DNA of 64,000 nucleotides from Bacteroidota bacterium. Its GTDB lineage: Bacteria > Bacteroidota > Bacteroidia > Cytophagales > Spirosomataceae. Shown here piece by piece: positions 17,347 to 26,204 of this stretch. The stretch is from the NCBI GenBank assembly GCA_020161355.1, contig JAIUOF010000003.1, positions 248,001 to 312,000 on the forward strand. Reading direction: 5' to 3'. The notes under the pieces were generated by a model that saw nothing but the letters and a program-made list of their open reading frames with translations, was not told the DNA's origin and did not search any database. Positions within the stretch are counted from its first letter, which is position 1. Every line of letters begins with the position of its first letter. The position numbers were made by a program, and so were the translations under genes.

Positions 17347-18732
17347 TTATTTTCTGTTTTTCTTATACCATTCTCTGAAACTCTCTTTAGGTGGCTCAGG
17401 CATTTCACGCTGCTTATACCAGAGATTCAGACTATTATTTACCATAAATGGCATTTTGTCCATGAGCATTCTCCCCACTTTTCCCGAAAACTTAAAAACT
17501 GCCGGACTCGCCAAAACCTTTGACATCCCTTTCATCATTAATGTTTTAGTAGCGGAAGTATGCCCTTCTTTTACCAAAACCTGCCGCCATTTATATAACT
17601 GCTGATGAATATCAATTTTAACCGGACAAACATTGCTACATGAGCCACAAAGCGTACTCGCAAAAGGCAGGTCGGCGTTGGCTTTCATGTCAAGATTTGG
17701 GGACAAAATAGAGCCAATAGGCCCCGCAATGGCTGTATGATAGCTGTGACCACCACTGCGTCGATAAACAGGGCAGGTATTAAAACAGGCCCCGCAACGA
17801 ATACACTTCAGTGAATTTCTGAAATCTTCCCGACCCAGTTGCGTTGAGCGGCCGTTATCCACGATTACTACATGCATCTGCTGGCCGTCTCTGGGTTTCC
17901 TGAAATGACTGGAATAGGTCGTAATGGGTTGCCCCGTAGCACTACGAGCCAGCAACCGCAAAAACACACTTAAATGTTGCCTTTGAGGAATGATTTTCTC
18001 CATGCCCATACTTGCAATGTGCAAGTCAGAAAGATGGGTACCCATGTCGGCATTACCTTCGTTGGTACAAACCACAAATTCACCCGTCACAGCTACTGCA
18101 AAATTTACACCCGTCAAAGCCACTTTTCTGTTTAAAAACTTGTCCCGAAGATGCTGCCTGGCAGCCTCAGTGAGGTATTTTGGGTCTTTGTTACCTTTTT
18201 CAGTGCCCAGATGTTTATGAAAAAGTTCGCCAATTTCCTCTTTCTTCCAATGAATACAGGGCAAAACGATATGAGAGGGCCGTTCCCCAGCCAACTGCAC
18301 GATTCTCTCACCCAAATCAGTGTCCACCACCTCGATTCCTTTAGAAATCAGGTATTCGTTCATGTGGCACTCCTCGGTGAGCATAGATTTTGATTTTACT
18401 ATGCCTTTGAAGGTATCATGGGGAATATTTCCCTCAAAGTATTCTGAAACTATATTGAAAACAATCTCATTGTGCTCCCTGGCATCGGCTGCCCAATGTA
18501 CTTTAATGCCGTTTTTTAAAGCATTTTCCTCAAATTGAATGAGATATTCTGAAAGATTGGAAAGGACGTTAAATTTTATCTGAGAAGCCGTCTCACGCAA
18601 TAACTCCCAATCGTCAATCTGAAATGCAGCTTTATCTCTTTTTTGACGAACAAAATACAGGGTTTCATCGTGCCAGGTGGTGCGTTCAAAATCGCGGTTG
18701 AATATTTCAGCAGACTTACTGTGAGTGGTCAT
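17347..18732 (-). CDS. lutB: Lactate utilisation iron-sulfur protein B
   Basis: 461 aa, usual length for LutB. The N-terminal two thirds form a LUD domain (VVCTNEGNADMG, GATGQP-like region). The C-terminal third has a ferredoxin-type cluster motif CIRCGACFNTCPVYRRSGG and a second Cys set CGSCSNVCPVKIDIHQQ, which bind 4Fe-4S clusters. Works with LutA and LutC to oxidise L-lactate to pyruvate. The ATG overlaps the lutA stop by 4 bp (ATGA), so the two are translationally coupled. The downstream gap to lutC has the palindromic repeat. Confidence 0.95.
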   Translation of the reverse strand: MTTHSKSAEIFNRDFERTTWHDETLYFVRQKRDKAAFQIDDWELLRETASQIKFNVLSNLSEYLIQFEENALKNGIKVHWAADAREHNEIVFNIVSEYFEGNIPHDTFKGIVKSKSMLTEECHMNEYLISKGIEVVDTDLGERIVQLAGERPSHIVLPCIHWKKEEIGELFHKHLGTEKGNKDPKYLTEAARQHLRDKFLNRKVALTGVNFAVAVTGEFVVCTNEGNADMGTHLSDLHIASMGMEKIIPQRQHLSVFLRLLARSATGQPITTYSSHFRKPRDGQQMHVVIVDNGRSTQLGREDFRNSLKCIRCGACFNTCPVYRRSGGHSYHTAIAGPIGSILSPNLDMKANADLPFASTLCGSCSNVCPVKIDIHQQLYKWRQVLVKEGHTSATKTLMMKGMSKVLASPAVFKFSGKVGRMLMDKMPFMVNNSLNLWYKQREMPEPPKESFREWYKKNRK

Positions 18733-19439
18733 GAAATAGCCTGATTTAAAATTTCAGCAATATGCATGACCTTAATATCATGTTTTTCTCTTCGGATGAT
18801 TCCCTCCAGGTGCATCAGACAGGAAGTGTCTCCACCTGTTAGTATTTCAGTGCCATTTTTAAGATGATCAGCGACTCTGTCCTGACCCATTCTGACCGAA
18901 ACCGCTTCTTCAGTCACACAGAAAGTACCTCCAAAACCACAACATTCGTCTTTTCGGGAAAGTTTTATCAATTCTATTCCTTTAAAATTCTTCAACAACT
19001 GCTCTGGTTTAGAAAACTGTGGAGCATTAAGCTCTGACATTTGAGCCGTAAATAATCCTCTTAACCCATGGCAACTTTGATGAAGACCCACTTTATGAGG
19101 GAAACTCCCTTCCAATGTTTCGATTTTTAGTATATCTGTGATAAATTCGGTGAGTTCGTATATTTTTCCTTTTATGGGAATGTGCTCCTTGATATGCAAA
19201 GTACAACTGCCGGAAGGGGCAACAATGTATTCATATTCGTCAAAGTTATTCTGAAAATTACTGGTACAGCCTTCAGTTTCGTGTTCATAACCCGAATTGG
19301 CCATAGGCTGACCACAGCAAGTCTGGTTTTCAGGAAAAACAACCTCGCAACCCAGTTTTTCAAGCAATTCCAAAGTAGCAATACCCACCTTTGGATAAAA
19401 CTGATCGATGTAACAAGGTATAAATAGGGCTACTTTCAT
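18729..19439 (-). CDS. lutA: Lactate utilisation Fe-S oxidoreductase A
   Basis: 236 aa with two CCG (DUF224-type) cysteine motifs: CCGQPMANSG in the first half and CCGFGGTF in the second, with SCHGLRGL between, the pattern of LutA and glycolate oxidase GlcF-like subunits. It is the redox partner of LutB for L-lactate oxidation. The start MKVALFIPCYIDQFYP is typical for the family. Its ATG overlaps by 4 bp the stop of the unknown 170-aa gene at 19436-19948, an arrangement that makes the unknown gene a translationally coupled leader of the lut operon. Confidence 0.95.
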   Translation of the reverse strand: MKVALFIPCYIDQFYPKVGIATLELLEKLGCEVVFPENQTCCGQPMANSGYEHETEGCTSNFQNNFDEYEYIVAPSGSCTLHIKEHIPIKGKIYELTEFITDILKIETLEGSFPHKVGLHQSCHGLRGLFTAQMSELNAPQFSKPEQLLKNFKGIELIKLSRKDECCGFGGTFCVTEEAVSVRMGQDRVADHLKNGTEILTGGDTSCLMHLEGIIRREKHDIKVMHIAEILNQAIS

Positions 19440-19948
19440 TTGGAATTTTCTGAAGATAAAGAGCCAAAATATCTAATTATTGCATTGAAATGTGGATTAT
19501 CTGCCTTGATTATCAGAGAACTAAATATTTTGTTTTTATTTTTATCAATAATCTCAGCATCAAGTTTAAAAAAATCATCCCCTTTAAATAATTGAACCCA
19601 ATTATCGAATTTTCGCTTTCTAGCCGCTTGCCTTGAATCGGAGGAATCAATTATATAAATCACAGAATCATGACCATTTTTTGAGAAAAAATCCCGGAAA
19701 ATGGCTGCTATGGTGGCTAGAATCAAATTATCCAGAACAATCTTGGAATTTTTTTCGGGGTAAATTAAATCTAAAATAAATTCAAATAAATTGGTGTTAA
19801 TTTCTTCAAAATCAGAAAATAAATAATTGGATTCCTTAAAGTTTATTTGATAAAAATAACCATTTCTAGTCTCAAAGAAATACGATTTATCTATACCCTC
19901 TTGAAATTCATAATCGTATTGATCTTCAAAAGTGTTATTTTCTGGCAT
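19436..19948 (-). CDS. Unknown protein, DUF6169-like, coupled to lutA
   Basis: 170 aa, soluble, acidic N-terminus, many aromatic residues. The central segment SVIYIIDSSDSRQAARKRKF followed by a DNW is, from memory, like DUF6169 of Bacteroidota; I could not search. The 5' end overlaps the 58-aa gene by 14 bp and the 3' end overlaps lutA by 4 bp, so it sits in a tightly packed unit driven by the promoter box at 20131-20138. A small upstream partner overlapping a larger protein resembles toxin-antitoxin gene order, but neither product is a recognised toxin or antitoxin. An alternative is a regulator or accessory of the lut genes. Confidence 0.6.
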   Translation of the reverse strand: MPENNTFEDQYDYEFQEGIDKSYFFETRNGYFYQINFKESNYLFSDFEEINTNLFEFILDLIYPEKNSKIVLDNLILATIAAIFRDFFSKNGHDSVIYIIDSSDSRQAARKRKFDNWVQLFKGDDFFKLDAEIIDKNKNKIFSSLIIKADNPHFNAIIRYFGSLSSENSK

Positions 19949-20111
19949 CTTGCTTTTCTCTTAACCGTTTTACAATTTCCTGAAATTCCTCGGTTTTAGC
20001 AAATTCTTTCATCTCTGCCTGAGTCTGTTTTTTGCTCTCCAACAACATTTTAGCCATTTCAATGGCTTTGGGACTACTTGTACCTTTACTTTTAATTGTT
20101 AGTGTTATCAT
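19935..20111 (-). CDS. Small highly charged protein, partner of the DUF6169-like gene
   Basis: 58 aa from the ATG at 20111 (MITLTIKSKG). It is mostly helical and highly charged: the second half (EMKEFAKTEEFQEIVKRLRE) could form an amphipathic helix or coiled coil. Its 3' end overlaps the 170-aa gene by 14 bp. A perfect -7 box TATATTTG ends 20 bp before the ATG, so the start is well placed and the gene does not depend on the rhaI transcript. An upstream in-frame start at 20168 would overlap the rhaI 3' end and the promoter box and is rejected. No family recognised. Confidence 0.6.
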   Translation of the reverse strand: MITLTIKSKGTSSPKAIEMAKMLLESKKQTQAEMKEFAKTEEFQEIVKRLREKQDARK

Positions 20112-20130
20112 TTTCGCAAAAATTTTAATC

Positions 20131-20138
20131 CAAATATA
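20131..20138 (-). promoter_or_regulatory. -7 promoter box (TATATTTG) for the 58-aa gene, DUF6169-like gene and lutABC
   Basis: Exact TAnnTTTG match on the minus strand between the rhaI stop (20152) and the ATG at 20111. A TTG about 16 bp upstream may serve as the -33 element. It would drive the five-gene unit. Confidence 0.5.
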
Positions 20139-20151
20139 CAAACAAAAATAA

Positions 20152-21432
20152 TTACAATCCGGTTGCAATGCTATTTGTGCCTCTTTCTGCGATTAGTTTT
20201 TCTCTGATTTTCAGACTTCTAAATACATCTAATGGGTCAATAGCGGCTCCGGTTCTCAGTCTTGATTCAGAAACGAGGGTTCTGACATCTGTACGATAAG
20301 CTCCCTGCAATATTTCCTGTGCTTTTACCACATCGTTATTTTCACGTGCCTCTTCAAGTGCCTTTGCATCAACCAAAAGTGACTGAGCATAAGATATCAA
20401 AATGGCTTCTACAGCTTGCAATAAGTCTTCCAAAGGGTCTTTCACATTGTGGCTGGCGTCTATCATCCATCCAAATCCTGAACCAGCCTCAAAAGGAGCA
20501 TTGCCCGGTTGAGTACCTTGAACCAATTCATTGAAAATCAAAAACAATTGATAGGGATTAATACTACCAACGGTAAGATCGTCGTCACCATATTTGGAAT
20601 CATTAAAATGAAAACCGCCCAGTTTGCCTTCCATCATCAGCAAACTTACGATTTGCTCAATGTTGGCATTGGGTAAATGATGACCCAAGTCAACCAAAGT
20701 GTAAGCTTTCGGTCCTAATTTTGAAGTATAAAGGTATGATTGTCCCCAGTCGCCCACAGTCATGGAATAGAAATTAGGCTCAAAGGCTTTGTATTCTACA
20801 AACATCTTCCAATCCTCAGGTAGTGTTGCATATATTTCCTGCAGACTTTCGAGCGTATTTTCAAATGCTTTTCTGAAATTTAATTGTCCTGGAAAACAAG
20901 ATCCATCTGATAACCAAACAGTTAAAGACTTAGAACCCAAATCGACTCCGTGTTTAATAACTTCGATATTGTGCTCAATGGCTTGCTTTCTAATGGCTTT
21001 GTTGACATTTTGCAATGAACCAAACTTATAGCTCAATACCTGTCCGGCCTGATCCTGAAAAGTATTGGAATTAACCGCATCGAAAGCCAAACCATGTTGA
21101 GCAGCCAGTTCCTGAATATCTTTTGGAGAGGTAGGAATATCCCAGGGAATATGTAGTGAAATGGCTCCAGAGCTGTTGTTTAGCTTATGCAAAAGACCCA
21201 CGTCTTCGATTTTTTGCTCCAAACTTCCCGGCTCTCCCCCACCCGGAAAACGGCCAAATCTCGTACCTCCGGTACCCAAAGCCCAGGAAGGAATTGCCAC
21301 CTGAAAGTCAATCAGTCTTTTGATAATTTCCTCGGCATTCGGGATTTCATTTTTGGCAAATTCAAAAAGTGCCTTATGCTTAGCCTGCTTTCCGGCATTT
21401 GATTTTTCTATTTCGGTTGATTGTAATATCAT
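20152..21432 (-). CDS. rhaI: L-rhamnose isomerase, RhaI type
   Basis: 426 aa from the ATG at 21432 (MILQSTEIEKS). It converts L-rhamnose to L-rhamnulose. The TIM-barrel metal-site motifs of the RhaI group are visible: FVEYKAFEPNFYS, LVDLGHHLPNANIEQ and GFHFNDSKYGDDDL, together with the N-terminal AIPSWALGTGGTRFGRFPG. Length and these motifs fit the rhizobial/Bacteroidota RhaI group rather than E. coli RhaA. The inverted-repeat cassette with the GxxExxY gene separates it from the aldolase gene (22001), which lies upstream in the same direction. The stop is 41 bp before the ATG of the 58-aa gene. Confidence 0.92.
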   Translation of the reverse strand: MILQSTEIEKSNAGKQAKHKALFEFAKNEIPNAEEIIKRLIDFQVAIPSWALGTGGTRFGRFPGGGEPGSLEQKIEDVGLLHKLNNSSGAISLHIPWDIPTSPKDIQELAAQHGLAFDAVNSNTFQDQAGQVLSYKFGSLQNVNKAIRKQAIEHNIEVIKHGVDLGSKSLTVWLSDGSCFPGQLNFRKAFENTLESLQEIYATLPEDWKMFVEYKAFEPNFYSMTVGDWGQSYLYTSKLGPKAYTLVDLGHHLPNANIEQIVSLLMMEGKLGGFHFNDSKYGDDDLTVGSINPYQLFLIFNELVQGTQPGNAPFEAGSGFGWMIDASHNVKDPLEDLLQAVEAILISYAQSLLVDAKALEEARENNDVVKAQEILQGAYRTDVRTLVSESRLRTGAAIDPLDVFRSLKIREKLIAERGTNSIATGL

Positions 21433-21454
21433 AGTTTTACAAAATTTAAGATAG

Positions 21455-21971
21455 AACACGGAAAACACGGATTAGACACGGATTTTCTGCATAAAATTTA
21501 CCTATTCCCTTTTAAATTGTTATTATATACCTTTCTTTTAAATTCTGCTTTCTTTCCAAAATTCATAAGTAACCCTACTTCAATATCCGTTCCTCTCAAA
21601 TAATTTAGAAGTTGAGCTTCATGCTCAGCAAGTAAATATTCAACAGCTTTTATTTCGATAATTACTAAATTTTCTACAATTAAATCTGCATAATATTCAC
21701 CTACCTTATTCCCTCTAAACCAAACATCTATTCTCTTCTGAGGCTCAACTTCCAAGCCTTCTTGTTTTAAAGCCAAGTAGAAAGAATTTTGATAAACTTT
21801 TTCCAAAAATCCGTATCCCAATTCGTTATATACTTGAAAGAAAGTTTTTATTACCCGCTGTGTGATATCATCATGTTTCATATTATGAATTCAAATTATT
21901 ATAAGCTAAACATAAAATTAAATTTCAAATTACTAATAAATATCCGTGTCAAATCAGTGTAAATCTGTGAA
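21455..21971. mobile_element. 517-bp cassette with imperfect terminal inverted repeats around a GxxExxY gene
   Basis: The left end (21455-21483) has three CACGGA units spaced 9-11 bp apart. Read on the opposite strand, the right end (21971-21941) gives CACAGAT, CACTGAT and CACGGAT with the same spacing. The innermost GACACGGAT is identical at both ends (21475-21483 and complement of 21942-21950), and about 21 of 27 positions agree overall with one gap. Only the 127-aa GxxExxY gene lies between. No transposase is present, so movement would be in trans. Whether it is mobile is inference. Confidence 0.5.
21498..21881 (-). CDS. GxxExxY family protein, PD-(D/E)XK nuclease-like
   Basis: 127 aa, exactly family size. 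The naming motif is GFLEKVY (G-x-x-E-x-x-Y) near residue 24. A putative PD-(D/E)XK core is visible: Glu in that motif, Asp in YYADLIV and EIK in LVIIEIKA, followed by LNYLRGTDIEVGLLMNFG. Family function is unknown; nuclease activity is an inference from the fold motif. The gene interrupts the rhamnose operon between rhaI and the aldolase and is bracketed by inverted repeats, which suggests acquisition as a cassette. Confidence 0.85.
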   Translation of the reverse strand: MKHDDITQRVIKTFFQVYNELGYGFLEKVYQNSFYLALKQEGLEVEPQKRIDVWFRGNKVGEYYADLIVENLVIIEIKAVEYLLAEHEAQLLNYLRGTDIEVGLLMNFGKKAEFKRKVYNNNLKGNR

Positions 21972-22000
21972 CTATTTATTAAACATTTTCTAATCTTAAT

Positions 22001-24103
22001 TTATCTATAAAAACCCATCGCTACCCCGCCATCTACATTGAGGGCGTTGCCTGTAGATTTATTGAGCAGACCACCCACAAAAGCGAAACAGGCATTGGCA
22101 ATATCTTCAGGAAGGATAATTTCGTTGAGTAAAGTCCTTTTGGCATAATAAGCCGGAAGGTCCTCTACGGTGATACCGTAGGCTTTTGCTCTTCCTTCGG
22201 CCCAACCTCCTGCCCAGATATTGGAATCAGAAATTACGGCATCAGGGTTTACAGTATTCACCCTGATTTTATCGGCACCCAATTCTGCTGCCATTAAACG
22301 AGTTAAATGGGCCTGGGCTGCCTTTGCAGAGCCATAACCCGGATTATTTGGCCCGGCAACCACTGCATTTTTGGACACAATATTTATGATATCGCCACCA
22401 ATTCCCTGCTTTTTCATGATTGCAATCCCTGCTTGCGACACAATAAACTGACCTTTTACCAAAATATCATAGAGTCTGTCCCACTCCTCAAGGGTATGCT
22501 CTCCAATTGATTTCGAAATACTTATACCGGCATTGTTTACCACTATATCAACCCCGCCAAAAGCCAAAACGGCATTTTCGAAGGCAGCAAGGGCAGAATC
22601 TTTGTCAGTAACATTTAATAAGGTTGAGGCCACTGCATCTTTTCCGAAAAGCATCAAAAACTCATCAATAGCACCATCCAGCCTTTCCTGGTTGATATCA
22701 TTCAAAATCACGCAAGCTCCTTCTTCTGCAAATTTTTTGGCTATGGCTTTACCGATACCTCCAGCACTTCCGGTGATAAGTGCTATACGCCCCGAGAGAG
22801 CTTTTGGCTTGGGCATACGCTGCAATTTGGCTTCTTCCAAAAGCCAATATTCGATATCAAAAGCCTCCTGGCGTGGCAAGGCGGTATATTCTGAAACCGC
22901 CTCGGCACCTTTCATTACGTTGATGGCATTGGTGTAATATTCCGATGCCAACCGAGCCATGGTTTTATCTTTTGCAAAAGTAAACATACCTACCCCCGGA
23001 TACAGGATCACAACCGGATTGGGGTCACGCATAGCGGGCGAATTGGGATGTTTACAATTGTCATAATAAGCTTTGTAACCCGTCCTATATTCCTCAAAAA
23101 CGGAATCAAGGTAGTTTGAATCTTCAATTTTAGAAGGATCTAATACCAATGGAGCAATTTTGGTTCTGAGGAAGTGGTCAGGACAAGATGTCCCTAAGGG
23201 GGCCAATCGATTAAGATCATTCGAGTTGATGAATTGTAAAACCCTTTCATCATCGGTAAAATGTCCCACCATTTTTCGCTCCGAAGAACAATATCCTCTC
23301 AAAACCGGAGCTATCGCAGCGGCAGTTGATTTTCTTGTTTGCTCATCCAAACTCTGGATTTTTGCCCCACCAAACACTGGCCTGGTTTTCCCAAGATTTT
23401 GCTCAAGATATTCGGCACATTTTTCAATTACCTCAAGTGTGTTTATATAGCTATCATACGCCGTATCACCCCAGGTAAACAAGCCATGAGAACCCAACAT
23501 GATGCCTTTAAGCTTGATTCCTTTTGCCGCTGCCTCGTCAAGGCAGGATCTGAGTTTTAATCCCAAATCAAAACCCGGTCTTTGCCAGCCAACCCATCCG
23601 ATTTCTCCATTGAAAAGCTCTTCAGTGATTTTCTGTCCATCTTTTGCAGCGGCTATTGCGATAGCGGCATCGGGGTGAAGATGATCAATATGTTTGAAAG
23701 GTAAAAATCCATGCAGTGGTGTATCAATCGAAGGAGCTTTTGATTCTAAATCAAAAATACAATGATTGAAAAGACCCACCATTTCGTCTTCAAATTCGAT
23801 GCCGCGATAAACATTTTCAAGCGACAGCAGCCTGTCCATATAAAGTGCTGCACAACCTGATTTTTTCAATGTACCGATATCACCTCCCGAACCTTTGATC
23901 CACATCACTTCGGTTTCAAGGCCAGTAAGCGGATCTTTATCAATGATTTTAACCGATGTGTTACCTCCACCATAGTTGGTCAGGCGTAGGTCGGCACCCA
24001 GCATATTGGATCTATATATAAAAAGGGCGACTTCATCACCGGACAGCTCAGCGGCTTTGGCTTCATCCCATAAATAACTTACGTGTTTGAATTGTTTTGA
24101 CAT
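22001..24103 (-). CDS. rhaEW: Bifunctional rhamnulose-1-phosphate aldolase / lactaldehyde-type dehydrogenase
   Basis: 700 aa, the length of the fused RhaE-RhaW (TIGR02632-type) enzyme. Residues about 25-410 form a class II aldolase/adducin domain (GGNTSVKI, GSHGLFTWGD, HPDAAIAIAAA with zinc-binding His). Residues about 430-700 are a short-chain dehydrogenase (GSAGGIGKAIA cofactor motif, NNAGIS, YGSAK catalytic Tyr/Lys). The aldolase splits L-rhamnulose-1-phosphate into DHAP and L-lactaldehyde; the second domain oxidises lactaldehyde to L-lactate in characterised relatives (established for RhaEW). Feeding of lutABC by this product is inference. First rha gene in transcription order here, followed by the GxxExxY cassette and rhaI. 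No clear -7 box in 24104-24310. Confidence 0.92.
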   Translation of the reverse strand: MSKQFKHVSYLWDEAKAAELSGDEVALFIYRSNMLGADLRLTNYGGGNTSVKIIDKDPLTGLETEVMWIKGSGGDIGTLKKSGCAALYMDRLLSLENVYRGIEFEDEMVGLFNHCIFDLESKAPSIDTPLHGFLPFKHIDHLHPDAAIAIAAAKDGQKITEELFNGEIGWVGWQRPGFDLGLKLRSCLDEAAAKGIKLKGIMLGSHGLFTWGDTAYDSYINTLEVIEKCAEYLEQNLGKTRPVFGGAKIQSLDEQTRKSTAAAIAPVLRGYCSSERKMVGHFTDDERVLQFINSNDLNRLAPLGTSCPDHFLRTKIAPLVLDPSKIEDSNYLDSVFEEYRTGYKAYYDNCKHPNSPAMRDPNPVVILYPGVGMFTFAKDKTMARLASEYYTNAINVMKGAEAVSEYTALPRQEAFDIEYWLLEEAKLQRMPKPKALSGRIALITGSAGGIGKAIAKKFAEEGACVILNDINQERLDGAIDEFLMLFGKDAVASTLLNVTDKDSALAAFENAVLAFGGVDIVVNNAGISISKSIGEHTLEEWDRLYDILVKGQFIVSQAGIAIMKKQGIGGDIINIVSKNAVVAGPNNPGYGSAKAAQAHLTRLMAAELGADKIRVNTVNPDAVISDSNIWAGGWAEGRAKAYGITVEDLPAYYAKRTLLNEIILPEDIANACFAFVGGLLNKSTGNALNVDGGVAMGFYR

Positions 24104-24310
24104 GAATTTTTTTGAATAAATTTTAGGTAAAAATAAACAAATCAGACACTGAGACTGTCCTTTACTGTGCTGACGATGGGAAAAAGTAGTTTACAGAAAA
24201 ATCTTAATGAATTTATACTTTATAACTTTAAGTAATATTCAGTTTATTTTTAAAAAACTGATGAAAACCATTTATTTCTTGAGTGAAAAAATCAATATTT
24301 ACTGCTGCTA

Positions 24311-24383
<73 letters not shown>

Positions 24384-24384
24384 C

Positions 24385-24413
24385 AAAAAAAGCCGACATT
24401 AGCCGGCTTTTTT
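24385..24413. terminator. Strong hairpin terminator downstream of tRNA-Thr
   Basis: A7-GCCG, an 8-nt loop, then CGGC-T6. Its symmetric A/T flanks let it also serve the convergent M28 peptidase gene (stop at 24441). Confidence 0.85.
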
Positions 24414-24440
24414 CTTTTAAAATCACATTTCTGTACTTTT

Positions 24441-25973
24441 CTATTTTTTTCTGGGAAGTTTTTCTGCCCTTACCGAAGTATTGTAAACAAATGCAGCCAC
24501 GATGGTGGCGGCTTGTTTCAGGTCATCCTCTAAAAGGTGATCAAAGGTATCAATGTTGGTATGATGGGTACGGGTATTGTATTCGATCTGATCCTGGATA
24601 AACTGAAATCCGGGAAGACCTATTCTGTCAAAAGCCAGATGGTCTGTTCCTCCTGTATTTCTGATGGTTACGGTTTTAGCCTCCAAATCAGCAAAAGGTT
24701 CCAGCCATTTAGTGAAAATAGAGCGGCATTCCTCATTTCCTTGCAAATATACTCCTCTGATTTTTCCGGTACCATTGTCAACATTAAAATAGCCAGCGAT
24801 TTTGTTACCTTCAGCGTTAGGTTTCATAGTGGTGGTATCAGTCAAATGATTTTTAACATAATTTCTGGAGCCATGTAATCCTTGTTCTTCGGCACTCCAA
24901 AGAGCAATACGAATCGTTCTTTTAGGCTTCAAACCGGAAGCTTTCAGAATTCTTACGGCTTCCATCATAACTGCCGAACCGGCCGCATTGTCGGTTGCCC
25001 CTGTACCTGTATGCCATGAATCAAGGTGGGCTCCCAGCATTACGACTTCATCTTTTAGCTTTGGATCTGTTCCGGGAATTTCCGCCAGAACATTGTACCC
25101 TTTTAAATCATCGGAATAAAATTTGGTTTTTACATCCAAGTCAAGCTTCACAGGAATACCCGCTTTAGCCAATCTGCATAAGGTCAGATAATCTTCAGCC
25201 GCAAGTGCGATATCCAGCAAATTTTCAGGGTCTTTTGGTTTGTATGAACCTCCACCGGTTACGAAGACAGTACCGTCTTTTCCGAGTGGATTCATGCTAA
25301 AAAATGCAATGGCTCCATCTTTGACAGCCATTTCTTTGGTTTTGTTTGATAAATATGTGGCTTTTCGCATGGCGGCAATCATACTTCTGAAGGTAGTATC
25401 TCTCTGGTTGGCTGCTTCCGGCTTGGCATTAACCATTTCTTCCAATTCTTTTTCGGTAAATCTTTTAGCATCAGGTCCAAATGAGAGTTTAATTTTATCA
25501 TTTTTATAGAGCAAAATAACTTTATTTTTCATTTTCCCTTTGTATTGTTCCAAAGCTGTAGTGTCGGTTTCGTCGACTAAGAGGACTTCAGCCTGAACTA
25601 ATCCTTTGGTGCCACCTGTCCAAACTTTTGGTAAGGCAATTAAAGGACGGTAGTAAGGTGCGGTCATGGCTATATAGCTTTTCTGCAATTCCCAACCTTT
25701 ACCAAAATCACCCCAGGCTTCGAGACGGGAATCCTGGAGGCCAAATTCGGTGAGTTTGTTTTTAGCATAATTGGCAGCTTTCATGAAACCGGGTGAACCC
25801 TGAAGACGAGGGCCGTTGGCATCAGTCAGATAAAAGGCGATGTCCATGACTTTTGAATTTTCGAGGCCTTCTTTTCTGATTTTTTTGATGGCTTCCATGT
25901 CAACGTCATCAGACTGTGCTTTCAAGGTAAAAGTGACCAATGAAAATAGAATGACAGATAGTAGTTTTTTCAT
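24441..25973 (-). CDS. Exported M28 family zinc aminopeptidase
   Basis: 510 aa with a signal peptide (MKKLLSVILFSLVTFTLKAQ). A PA-like inserted region (about 130-260) precedes the M28 core. Metal and catalytic residues are visible: His in HLDSWHTG, Asp in GATDNAAG, the SAEEQGLHGSRNY motif with catalytic and binding Glu, Asp in YFNVDNGTG, and His in RTHHTNIDTFDH. This fits a co-catalytic di-zinc exopeptidase that removes N-terminal residues from peptides in the periplasm or outside. The substrate is not predictable. A terminator shared with the tRNA lies 28 bp beyond its stop. No promoter box is clear before it. Confidence 0.92.
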   Translation of the reverse strand: MKKLLSVILFSLVTFTLKAQSDDVDMEAIKKIRKEGLENSKVMDIAFYLTDANGPRLQGSPGFMKAANYAKNKLTEFGLQDSRLEAWGDFGKGWELQKSYIAMTAPYYRPLIALPKVWTGGTKGLVQAEVLLVDETDTTALEQYKGKMKNKVILLYKNDKIKLSFGPDAKRFTEKELEEMVNAKPEAANQRDTTFRSMIAAMRKATYLSNKTKEMAVKDGAIAFFSMNPLGKDGTVFVTGGGSYKPKDPENLLDIALAAEDYLTLCRLAKAGIPVKLDLDVKTKFYSDDLKGYNVLAEIPGTDPKLKDEVVMLGAHLDSWHTGTGATDNAAGSAVMMEAVRILKASGLKPKRTIRIALWSAEEQGLHGSRNYVKNHLTDTTTMKPNAEGNKIAGYFNVDNGTGKIRGVYLQGNEECRSIFTKWLEPFADLEAKTVTIRNTGGTDHLAFDRIGLPGFQFIQDQIEYNTRTHHTNIDTFDHLLEDDLKQAATIVAAFVYNTSVRAEKLPRKK

Positions 25974-26204
25974 AGTTTTTTGAAGTTTTTGACAGAGTTA
26001 AGCTATGAAAGTAAGAAACATTTCTTGAAATCGGTTTTAGTTGGGATAAAAGTTGAAAATTGTAAGATAAAGCGAGTGTTTTTGAGGATATTGTTTTTTT
26101 TGAAAAACAAATAATACTGATTCTGATTCAGTAGGTATTTTAGAATGATTTTGTTTTTGAAAATTTTTAAAAAAATCAAACTTTTCTTTAATTGGAAAAA
26201 TTTC

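Noticed and set aside
21492..21890. GxxExxY gene as a CRISPR-associated or restriction nuclease
   Set aside because: No cas, methyltransferase or specificity genes are near; only the fold motif is present.
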